Source: Phycisphaerae bacterium
Lineage (GTDB): Bacteria; Planctomycetota; Phycisphaerae; Phycisphaerales; SM1A02
NCBI GenBank assembly: GCA_030432455.1
Contig: JAUIHC010000008.1
Location: 1-17,906 of the forward strand
Reading direction: 5' to 3'
Length of the DNA stretch: 17,906 nucleotides
The notes below the pieces were generated by a model. The model was not told where the DNA came from. It worked only from the letters and a program-made list of their open reading frames with translations, and made no database searches. Of the stretch, positions 7,021-13,035 are shown one piece after another. The number at the start of each line of letters is the position of its first letter. Within the stretch, counting starts at the first letter, position 1. The position numbers and the translations under genes were made by a program.

Positions 7021-7093
7021 AGCGGGTGACCGGGATCGAACCGGCAACATTCAGCTTGGAAGGCTGACGCTCTACCAATTGAGCTACACCCGC
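7021..7093 (-). tRNA. tRNA-Gly, anticodon TCC
   Basis: On the minus strand the gene begins GCGGGTGTAGCTCAATTGG and folds as a standard cloverleaf. The acceptor stem GCGGGTG/CACCCGC has 7 perfect pairs. The D arm has GTAGAGC, the anticodon stem CAGCC/GGCTG style arm holds the loop CTTCCAA with anticodon TCC, and the T arm contains GGTTCGATCC. The discriminator base is T, as expected for glycine tRNAs, and CCA is not encoded. The tRNA reads GGA codons and probably GGG. A short inverted repeat (AGTGGAA at 7094-7100, TTCCACT at 7131-7137) lies directly upstream. Nucleotidyltransferase modules flank the tRNA on both sides, consistent with its 3' end being an insertion site, but no duplicated 3'-end sequence was found. 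Confidence 0.97.
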
Positions 7094-7220
7094 AGTGGAA
7101 CCGGGGAGGATAGCTGGGGTGGCGTTGGACTTCCACTTGGTCGGGGCCCCTGGCTTCGGCATTTTGGGGACTACTCGCTCTGGCGGGCGGACGATGTGAC
7201 CGACGTCTGCCGATGGGCCG

Positions 7221-7997
7221 TCATCCCGCTGTTCCGTCTGCGGCGGACGACCGCCGGCCGGGCGTGGACTCCGGGGCCGAGACCAGCCGGATCTCCGTCC
7301 GGTTGGCGCCGTCCGCCTTTCGCATTCGGATCCGCCCGGTCATCCGAAGGCTCCGCAGCGCGTTCCGCACCTGCGCCCTTGAACCGCCCGCGCATTGGGC
7401 AAGTCGCAGTTCACTGTCACCCGCGCCAGCGTCGAAACGCAGCGACGCCATGACGGACGCCCGCAGATCGCCTCGCCAGTCGGCCCGAGGCACGAAGTCG
7501 GGCCAGTTCGCGCGAATCCACTCGGCGGGACGAATCGCGTCGAACTTGAACTCCACCGGCTGCGCCCAGCGACGCCAGCGTCTGGCGATCGGCGACGATC
7601 TTCGTCGGACATACGCCGCGATCGCCGGATCGTCGGCAGCCTCGACAAAGAGCGGGGAAGGCGTGGCCGCAGGGGGGAGCCGATCAAGGATGACGTCGAA
7701 CGGCCGCGGGTGCGTGCCGACCTGTGCGGTGTCGAGCAGCAGGCCGAGCACCGGTCGCGCCGACTCTTCGAGCTCGTCCGCGACCAGTCGTCGAAGTCGA
7801 TGCTTCGCCACGACGTCGGCATGGAGATGCAGCCAGGTCGATGCCACGACATGCATCCGAGAGAACGACGGGAGCACCCGGGCGGTGTCAAGAAGCAGGC
7901 GTTCAAGATCGATGGCTGCTCCGGACGCCGCTCGGCCGGGCATCGCCACACCGAGCGCCCGCCAGTCGGCCATGACCCGATCGACGGCCGGAGTCAT
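7221..7997 (-). CDS. Uncharacterised protein with C-terminal winged-helix-like region, module B
   Basis: The product is 258 residues, with no signal peptide or membrane segment. I do not recognise a named family. The C-terminal part (about 175-240) reads as a winged-helix DNA-binding region: GDLRASVMASL, then ELRLAQCAGGSRAQVRNALRS as a likely helix-turn-helix, then GRIRMRK...RTEIRLV as a wing. The N-terminal two thirds is helical, rich in Leu, His and Arg, with a basic ARRWRRW patch at 138-144. Its ATG at 7997 overlaps the stop of the nucleotidyltransferase gene (ATGA), so the two are coupled. By analogy with AbiEi next to AbiEii it may bind DNA and neutralise or regulate its neighbour, but in classical AbiE the regulator comes first and its winged helix is N-terminal. 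The analogy is inference. Confidence 0.7.
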   Translation of the reverse strand: MTPAVDRVMADWRALGVAMPGRAASGAAIDLERLLLDTARVLPSFSRMHVVASTWLHLHADVVAKHRLRRLVADELEESARPVLGLLLDTAQVGTHPRPFDVILDRLPPAATPSPLFVEAADDPAIAAYVRRRSSPIARRWRRWAQPVEFKFDAIRPAEWIRANWPDFVPRADWRGDLRASVMASLRFDAGAGDSELRLAQCAGGSRAQVRNALRSLRMTGRIRMRKADGANRTEIRLVSAPESTPGRRSSAADGTAG

Positions 7998-8551
7998 GAT
8001 CCATCTCCAAGAATCGCTTCAAGCAGGATGATCGCGTCATCCACCACCGAGGCGGTGTGATGCGTCATCGCGAGCGACGCGAGGTGGCGTCTCAGGAACG
8101 ATTCGTCATGACGACCGATGCCCATGGCGTGGAGGTCCTGAATGTCCTGATCGCGTCCCGCGACGAGCTTCATGGCGATCAGGTCGAGTCGGCTCGCCGC
8201 GAAGACCCGAAGACCGCCCCACATCCCCACCCACACCTTCCTCTCATGCCAACGGTCGGGCAGGAGGTCCCTCCGCAGCTGAACATCGCCGTTGAACCAC
8301 CGGGGAGGCAACCCGAGTTCCTCCGAGACCCGCTCGGCCGCGGACTCCAGAATCGCCATCGCGTCGGCCGGACGGGCCAGCATGACATCGCAGTCCATGG
8401 TCACCCTTTCCGCCGGAAGGAGACCGGTGACCATCGCGGCGGCTCCGCCCACCAGCAGCACATCAACCTCGAGGACGCCCTTGACCGCAGCGATCTCGCC
8501 AAGCCGACGAAGGGCGAGGTCGAGATGGTGAACATCGAACGGATTGGACAT
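7994..8551 (-). CDS. Nucleotidyltransferase-fold protein (AbiEii/DUF6036-like), module B
   Basis: The product is 185 residues. VLLVGGAAAM (31-40) is the glycine loop, and D53 and D55 in TMDCD are the likely metal ligands. AMKLVAGRDQDIQDL (126-140) matches the K-L-x-A-G-R-x-x-D-I-x-D-L element of the same superfamily. The ATG at 8551 is chosen over the in-frame ATG at 8602 because a strong promoter -10 box (8594-8599) lies inside the longer form and its transcript would start near 8587. It is the first gene of a two-gene operon; its stop overlaps the start of the winged-helix-like gene by 4 bases. Toxin, antitoxin or RNA-modifying roles are all possible. It is only distantly similar to the module A enzyme, sharing the motifs but not the overall sequence. 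Confidence 0.75.
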   Translation of the reverse strand: MSNPFDVHHLDLALRRLGEIAAVKGVLEVDVLLVGGAAAMVTGLLPAERVTMDCDVMLARPADAMAILESAAERVSEELGLPPRWFNGDVQLRRDLLPDRWHERKVWVGMWGGLRVFAASRLDLIAMKLVAGRDQDIQDLHAMGIGRHDESFLRRHLASLAMTHHTASVVDDAIILLEAILGDGS

Positions 8552-8593
8552 GAACCGACACGCCGAGAGAGGCCCCCTCAAAGTGACGTTTTG

Positions 8594-8621
8594 ATCATAC
8601 ACCCTCGGGAGGCCCGGTCAA
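8594..8621 (-). promoter_or_regulatory. Sigma70-type promoter of nucleotidyltransferase module B
   Basis: On the minus strand the -35 box TTGACC (8616-8621) and the -10 box TATGAT (8594-8599) each match the consensus at 5 of 6 positions and are 16 bases apart. Transcription would start near 8587, giving a leader of about 36 bases before the ATG at 8551. It is the best promoter match in the window and stands out because the surrounding DNA is so GC-rich. Confidence 0.65.
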
Positions 8622-8712
8622 GCGGAGACCTGCGAGCAGCCACCAGTGAGCCGAGACCGGCGACCTTTCCTGCGGGCCATCAGAACCGGAGATGTGTTGC
8701 ATTGACCGTTTG

Positions 8713-8776
8713 AGACCACACCGCCCTGCCCCTATCTCGGGGAGGGATCGATCGCGGCCGCGGCGGCGTGTGGTCT
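8713..8776. terminator. Nested inverted repeats downstream of the ZIP gene
   Basis: Outer arms AGACCACAC (8713-8721) and GTGTGGTCT (8768-8776) are perfect 9-base complements. Between them, CCCTGCCCC (8724-8732) pairs with GGGGAGGG (8739-8746) with one bulged G and a 6-base loop. The structure begins about 30 bases after the stop of the transporter at 8808 and could end its transcript, although no T run follows. An operator-like site between the transporter and nucleotidyltransferase module B is the alternative. Confidence 0.45.
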
Positions 8777-8807
8777 AGCGTGCCGGGCTTCCCGTCACCC
8801 CACTCGG

Positions 8808-9671
8808 CTACATCCAGATCGCGACGATCGCCATGATGCCCGCCCCTGCGGTCGCGGCGGCGAGGCGGACGGCGCGGTTCGATCCGCCGGGGAAGAACTC
8901 CTCGCGGACGATGTCGAGGGTCGCGATGTAGAGGAAGGTCCCCGCCGCGATCGCCTTGAACCACGCCTCCGCGGGCGAGTCGTCGCCGAGCAGGCTGCCG
9001 ACGAGACCACCGAGCAGCACCCCTGCGGGCGTGCTCCCCACGAAGACCAGCAGCGCCGGCACCCGGGTCCGAGTCGCGACGCCGGCGGTTCGGAAGGTCG
9101 AGCCCAGCGCGAACCCCGCCGCGCCCTTGTGGGCCAGGATCGCGACGAGCAGCACGCCGACGCCGGCCGCCGAGGAGAGTCCCAGCGTCAGTCCCGCGAT
9201 GAGACTGTGGATCGAGAGCGTCGCCAGCAGCAGGTACGGCGCGAACCCCGCACCCTCCCCCGCCGCGATCATCGCCGCCGACTCGGGGTCTTCCCCGCCG
9301 CGGCCCGACTCGATCGCGGTCGGCACCACCCGCTCGAGCCCGAGCACCGCGAGAAACGCCGCGGTCGCGATCGCGTACGCCGCCGGGTAGTCGAGCTCGG
9401 GATACGCCGAGGCGAAGCCCGCGTCCGCGTCACCCAGCAGATGAATCAGCCCCGCCGCCAGCAGCACACCGCCGGCAAAGCTGTTCCCGCAGGCGACCAA
9501 CCGCGAGTCCTCGCGACTCGGCAGCAGCCACGGCGCGAAGACTCCGAGCCCTCCGACCACCGCGATCGCGATCGCGGCGCCGACGAGCAGACCGACGCCG
9601 ACACCGGCGGCGGCGGTCGCGGTGACCGCCGCCGCCGGGCCGGTCGTGATCGTGTCCAACAGCAGGATCAT
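8808..9671 (-). CDS. ZIP-family divalent metal transporter
   Basis: The product is 287 residues, an integral membrane protein with about eight hydrophobic segments. ZIP hallmarks are present: FAGGVLLAAGLIHLLGDA (65-82) in an early helix, IHSLIAGLTLG (154-164) with H155, and HKGAAGFALG (181-190) with H181 in the next helix. These histidines line the metal path in the family, which moves zinc, iron or manganese into the cytosol. The loop between them and the preceding helix is short, with an acidic segment (about 121-140) that could bind metal. I chose the ATG at 9671; an in-frame GTG at 9704 would add 11 residues. It starts 52 bases after the peroxiredoxin on the same strand, which suggests an operon linking metal uptake and peroxide defence. 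The metal is not deducible. Confidence 0.9.
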   Translation of the reverse strand: MILLLDTITTGPAAAVTATAAAGVGVGLLVGAAIAIAVVGGLGVFAPWLLPSREDSRLVACGNSFAGGVLLAAGLIHLLGDADAGFASAYPELDYPAAYAIATAAFLAVLGLERVVPTAIESGRGGEDPESAAMIAAGEGAGFAPYLLLATLSIHSLIAGLTLGLSSAAGVGVLLVAILAHKGAAGFALGSTFRTAGVATRTRVPALLVFVGSTPAGVLLGGLVGSLLGDDSPAEAWFKAIAAGTFLYIATLDIVREEFFPGGSNRAVRLAAATAGAGIMAIVAIWM

Positions 9672-9723
9672 GATCGAACCGTCCAGAACCAGACCGAGCC
9701 GCACAGTCCGTTCCGCGGACGCA

Positions 9724-10209
9724 TCAGCTCGCCGTCGCGGCCGACGCCTGCTCGACCGCCTGCTTGACCGCCGCGAAGTCGATCTGGACGCCGGGATCGT
9801 CGCTCACCCAGGCGTACGCCACCTTGCCGTCGGCGCCGATCACGAACGCCGCCCGCTTGGTGACGCCCTTCAATCCCATGAGGTCGTCGTGCAGGGCGCC
9901 CCACTCCGCGGCCACGGTCTTGTTGAAGTCGCTCAGCAGCGGGAACGGAAGGTTCTCGATCTCGCGGAACTTCGCGTTGGCGAACGGACTGTCGATCGAG
10001 ACGCCGTAGACGCTCGCGTTCATGCCGCTCCACGCCGACCAGTCGTTGCGGATCGTGCAGAACTCCTCGGTGCAGACGCCGCTGAAGGCGAGCGGGAAGA
10101 AGAGGACCACGACCGGACCACCGGCCTTGGTGGCATCGACCTCGACGGTCTTGCCGGGAGCCTCGGGCAGGGTGAAGACGGGGGCGGAGTCGCCGACGCT
10201 GAGGGCCAT
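9724..10209 (-). CDS. Thiol peroxiredoxin (AhpE/BCP-like)
   Basis: The product is 161 residues, the normal length for a single-domain peroxiredoxin. FFPLAFSGVCTEEFC (37-51) holds the active site: P39, S43 in place of the usual Thr, and the peroxidatic C46. C51 lies five residues on and might act as a resolving Cys or be incidental. VYGVSIDSPF and FPLLSDFNKTVAAEWG are typical of AhpE-like and BCP-like members, which reduce hydrogen peroxide and organic hydroperoxides in the cytosol. No signal peptide is present. The start at 10209 (MALSVGDSAP) has GGAG about 9 bases upstream; the open frame continues to 10539 but that part has no family similarity. The ZIP gene follows 52 bases downstream. Confidence 0.95.
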   Translation of the reverse strand: MALSVGDSAPVFTLPEAPGKTVEVDATKAGGPVVVLFFPLAFSGVCTEEFCTIRNDWSAWSGMNASVYGVSIDSPFANAKFREIENLPFPLLSDFNKTVAAEWGALHDDLMGLKGVTKRAAFVIGADGKVAYAWVSDDPGVQIDFAAVKQAVEQASAATAS

Positions 10210-10529
10210 GGAGGTGGTCTCCGATCGGACGCGGACGAACGCCCGCGCGGGATGAGTGATGCAGGCGACGATCGAACGACCGATCGCCGAGGGAGAGGGT
10301 GACGAATACACACGACCGGAACGTCTGCCATCGACAGAGGTTCTCGGACGGGGAGAATACCGGGTCGGCCCCGAACGGTCCGAGCCCGGATCTCGGACCT
10401 CCCCGGAGAGGTCGTTTCGACGGAATCCCGGAATGGAGGCTCCCCATCGTCGCGAACGCGCATTATCTTCCGCTGCAGAGCCCGCGCGAGTTCCGCGCCC
10501 TCGGTCACCTCCAGAGGAGCCAATCGAAG
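10210..10529. other. 320-base divergent intergenic region
   Basis: This region separates the peroxiredoxin (reading left) from the Cys-rich dockerin-type gene (reading right) and must contain both promoters, but I see no convincing -35/-10 pair on either strand. Two copies of the palindrome CGATCG (10269-10274 and 10281-10286) with 6 bases between them could be an operator, though this palindrome is common in such DNA. No gene is supported. Confidence 0.5.
10513..10519 (+). promoter_or_regulatory. Shine-Dalgarno sequence fixing the start at 10530
   Basis: AGAGGAG lies 10 bases before the ATG at 10530. It selects this start over the upstream part of a frame open from 10299, and the residues that follow form a standard signal peptide. 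Confidence 0.7.
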
Positions 10530-12821
10530 ATGCTGTCACGAACCTCCCTTCTCCGCGGGAGCCTCACGCTCGCCGCCACCCTGCTGGCCGGAGGCATCGC
10601 GACCGCCGGCGACCCCTGTGGTGATCCCGACTCCGGACTCTGCAACGAGGCCAACGGCACCCCCGGCTGCTCCGACGCGGCCTGCTGCACGAGCGTGTGT
10701 GCCGTGGACGGCTTCTGCTGCGACGTCGAATGGGACTCGACCTGCGTCGATCTCGCGCTGACCCTCTGCGGCGGGAGCGCGGGGTGCGGCGATCCCGCGT
10801 CGGGCGACTGCTCGGTGCCCAACGGCACCCCCGGCTGCTCCGACGCCGAGTGCTGCTCGAACGTCTGTGCCGAGGACCCCTACTGCTGCGACGTGGCCTG
10901 GGACTCGATCTGCGTCAGCGAGACGACGGTCCTCTGCTTCGACGGCGAGCCGCCCGAGAACAACACCTGCGACACCGCGACCGACCTCGGCTCCGGTGAC
11001 CAGGTCGTCGCGTTCTCGAGCCTCGGCGCCTCGACCAGCGGGATCGAACTTCCCGCCGAATGCGAGAGCTTCGGCGAGACCGTGATTCGCGGCGACATCT
11101 GGTACACCTGGACGGCGAGCACCAGCGAGATCGTGCTCATGTCCACCTGCAACGATGCGGACTTCGACACCCGTCTCGCCCTCTGGGAAGGCCCCTGCGA
11201 CGGCCTGACGCTCGTCGCCTGCAACGACGACGGCCTCGGCTGTGCGGGCTTCACCTCCGAGATGGTCGCCCAGGTCGTCGCGGGCACCACCTACTACATC
11301 CAGCTCGGCGGCTTCAACCCGCCCGCGCAGGGCACCGGCAACCTCACCATCTGCGAAGGCGACGCCTGCCTCGCGGGCTGCGTGGCGGCCTGCGAGAAGA
11401 GCGACGTGGTCGAGCTGGAGACCTGTGGGCAGGACACCAACGGTGGCTGCAACTCCGCCGGCAACCCGACCCAGCCGATCAACATCGGCGACACCGTCTG
11501 CGGCACCATGTGGGCCGCGGGCGGCACCCGCGACACCGACTTCTACAGCATCACCCTCACCGAGCCCTCGACGGTCCTGATGACCCTCGACTCGAACGCG
11601 GGCGGCGTGGTGCTGCTGGTGACCGAGGACTGCACCGTCGCCGGTGGTGGCGAAGCCACCTGCGGCGAGCCGATCGAGGCCTGTGCGCCGGCGGGCAACT
11701 ACACGATCTTCGTGGGCGCGGCCGGCTTCGACGGTCTGCCCTGCGGAAGCGGTCCGCTCAACCTCTACCGACTCACCGTCGAGGCCGAGAGCACCGGCGC
11801 GATTCCCGGCGACACCTGCGACGACGCGATCGACCTCGGCGCCTTCGAAGGCGACGTGGCCGTGGACACCAACTGCACCGGCACCGACGGTGCCGACCTG
11901 CCCGCGATCTGCGACAGCGTCGGATCGGTCACGATCGACAACGATCTCTTCTACCGCTGGACCGTGCCGACCGACGGCGACTGGTCGATCTCGACCTGCA
12001 ATCAGGCGAGCTTCGACACCCGCCTCGCTGCGTTCGACTCGTGCGGCGGCACCCTGATCGCCTGCAACGACGACGGCGACAACTGCGCCGGCTTCAGTTC
12101 ACTGATGTCTCTCCCGGGTCTCACCGCGGGCGAGGAGATCATCATCCAGATCGGTGGCTGGGGCGGCGCCTCGGGCACTGCGACCATGTCCATCGTCGAA
12201 GGCGACGGCCAGCCCGAACCGCCGTCCAACGACGAGTGCGAAGGCGCTCTCCCGGTGGTCGACGGCCTGCTCGCGTTCAACAACGGCGGCTCGACCTCGT
12301 CCGGCCAGGCCCTGCCCACCGAGTGCGCCGACTTCGGCAACGACCAGATCAACAACGACCTCTGGTACCTCTACGAGGCCGAATGCAACGGCACCGTGAC
12401 GCTGTCCTTCTGCGGCAGCACGTCGTTGGACACCAAGATCGCGGTCTACGACGCGGCCGAGGGCTGCCCGGTGAGCGGATCCGTGCCGCTGGCCTGCAAC
12501 GACGATTCGTGCGGCCTCCAGTCGGAGACCAACTTCCTCGCCATCTGCGGCGAGAGCTACTACTTCCGACTCGGCACCTACTCGACGGCCGCCTTCGGCA
12601 CGGGCACGCTCGACGTGTCCTGCGGCGGAAACCCCTGCGAGGGTGGCGGCGGCTGCGAGGGCGACTTCAACGATGACGGCGTCGTGAACGGTGCCGACTA
12701 CGGCTTCATCCTCTCCGCGTGGGGCGCCTGTGGCGGCTGCCCCGAGGACCTCGACGGCGACGGACAGGTCGGCGGCTCGGATGTGGGTGCACTGCTCGCG
12801 GTGTGGGGCGACTGCCCCTGA
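10530..12821 (+). CDS. Secreted Cys-rich, PPC-like multidomain protein with dockerin-type tail
   Basis: The product is 763 residues. A signal peptide (residues 1-26, ending GIATAG) is followed by two copies of a Cys-rich unit (about 28-80 and 84-136) with the core N-G-T-P-G-C-S-D-A-x-C-C-x-x-V-C-A-x-D-x-x-C-C-D-V-x-W-D-S-x-C-V. Then come about four beta-rich blocks: 141-275, 297-417, 427-556 and 566-698. The first, third and fourth share the order C-x-x-A-x-(D/P)...DxWY/DLFY...STCN/SFCG...D-T-(R/K)-(L/I)-A...ACNDD, resembling bacterial pre-peptidase C-terminal (PPC) domains. The tail (about 711-763) has two calcium-loop units, DFNDDGVVNGADYG and DLDGDGQVGGSDVG. No catalytic residues were recognised, so an extracellular structural, adhesive or scaffold role is inferred. 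It is related to the next gene and probably arose with it by duplication. Confidence 0.88.
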   Translation: MLSRTSLLRGSLTLAATLLAGGIATAGDPCGDPDSGLCNEANGTPGCSDAACCTSVCAVDGFCCDVEWDSTCVDLALTLCGGSAGCGDPASGDCSVPNGTPGCSDAECCSNVCAEDPYCCDVAWDSICVSETTVLCFDGEPPENNTCDTATDLGSGDQVVAFSSLGASTSGIELPAECESFGETVIRGDIWYTWTASTSEIVLMSTCNDADFDTRLALWEGPCDGLTLVACNDDGLGCAGFTSEMVAQVVAGTTYYIQLGGFNPPAQGTGNLTICEGDACLAGCVAACEKSDVVELETCGQDTNGGCNSAGNPTQPINIGDTVCGTMWAAGGTRDTDFYSITLTEPSTVLMTLDSNAGGVVLLVTEDCTVAGGGEATCGEPIEACAPAGNYTIFVGAAGFDGLPCGSGPLNLYRLTVEAESTGAIPGDTCDDAIDLGAFEGDVAVDTNCTGTDGADLPAICDSVGSVTIDNDLFYRWTVPTDGDWSISTCNQASFDTRLAAFDSCGGTLIACNDDGDNCAGFSSLMSLPGLTAGEEIIIQIGGWGGASGTATMSIVEGDGQPEPPSNDECEGALPVVDGLLAFNNGGSTSSGQALPTECADFGNDQINNDLWYLYEAECNGTVTLSFCGSTSLDTKIAVYDAAEGCPVSGSVPLACNDDSCGLQSETNFLAICGESYYFRLGTYSTAAFGTGTLDVSCGGNPCEGGGGCEGDFNDDGVVNGADYGFILSAWGACGGCPEDLDGDGQVGGSDVGALLAVWGDCP
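10651..10846 (+). repeat. Exact 28-base direct repeat encoding the Cys-rich unit core
   Basis: A 28-base sequence starting CCAACGGCACCCCCGGCTGC occurs at 10651-10678 and again, without mismatch, at 10819-10846. The period is 168 bases, or 56 codons, so it is in frame and encodes NGTPGCSDA in each of the first two Cys-rich units. Near copies occur in the downstream paralogue, for example around 13178. The conservation at DNA level suggests recent duplication or gene conversion. Confidence 0.85.
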
Positions 12822-12829
12822 TCGCGACT

Positions 12830-12893
12830 CCGGTCTCCAAGACCGGAACCTTCCCGTGAATCTCCGCCCCCCGGCCACTTGGCCGGGGGGCGG
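12830..12893 (+). terminator. Paired hairpins, the second a 13-bp perfect terminator stem
   Basis: Just after the stop at 12821, CCGGTC (12830-12835) pairs with GACCGG (12841-12846) around TCCAA. Then CCGCCCCCCGGCC (12864-12876) pairs perfectly with GGCCGGGGGGCGG (12881-12893) around ACTT. The second stem is strong enough for an intrinsic terminator, although the following TCGTATCTCC is only partly T-rich. It separates the two related Cys-rich genes into distinct transcripts. Confidence 0.7.
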
Positions 12894-12993
12894 TCGTATC
12901 TCCTCCAGACATCCGCGACCGGGCCATCGGGCCGAGAACTCTTTCCGACTCCGGTTCTCCAAGGAACGGCACCGCGCCGGAGCTCGTACGTCG

Positions 12994-12999
12994 TATAGT
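12994..12999 (+). promoter_or_regulatory. Possible -10 box for the second Cys-rich gene
   Basis: TATAGT (5 of 6 to consensus) lies 36 bases before the ATG at 13036, downstream of the terminator hairpins. There is no -35 match at the usual distance, so this is a weak call. Confidence 0.3.
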
Positions 13000-13035
13000 C
13001 GAACCTCCCGCGCCCCTCGCCTTCCACGCTCGCAG

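Noticed and set aside
7021..7093. Attachment-site duplication at the tRNA 3' end
   Set aside because: I found no second copy of the tRNA 3' sequence and no integrase gene in the window, so a defined integrated element cannot be claimed.
8057..8713. A 218-residue open frame antisense to nucleotidyltransferase module B
   Set aside because: It has no start signal, no motif and a His/Arg-rich composition, while the minus strand has a promoter and family motifs.
10299..10529. N-terminal extension of the first Cys-rich protein
   Set aside because: The Shine-Dalgarno sequence at 10513-10519 and the signal peptide starting at 10530 identify the true start; the extension reads as random GC-rich sequence.
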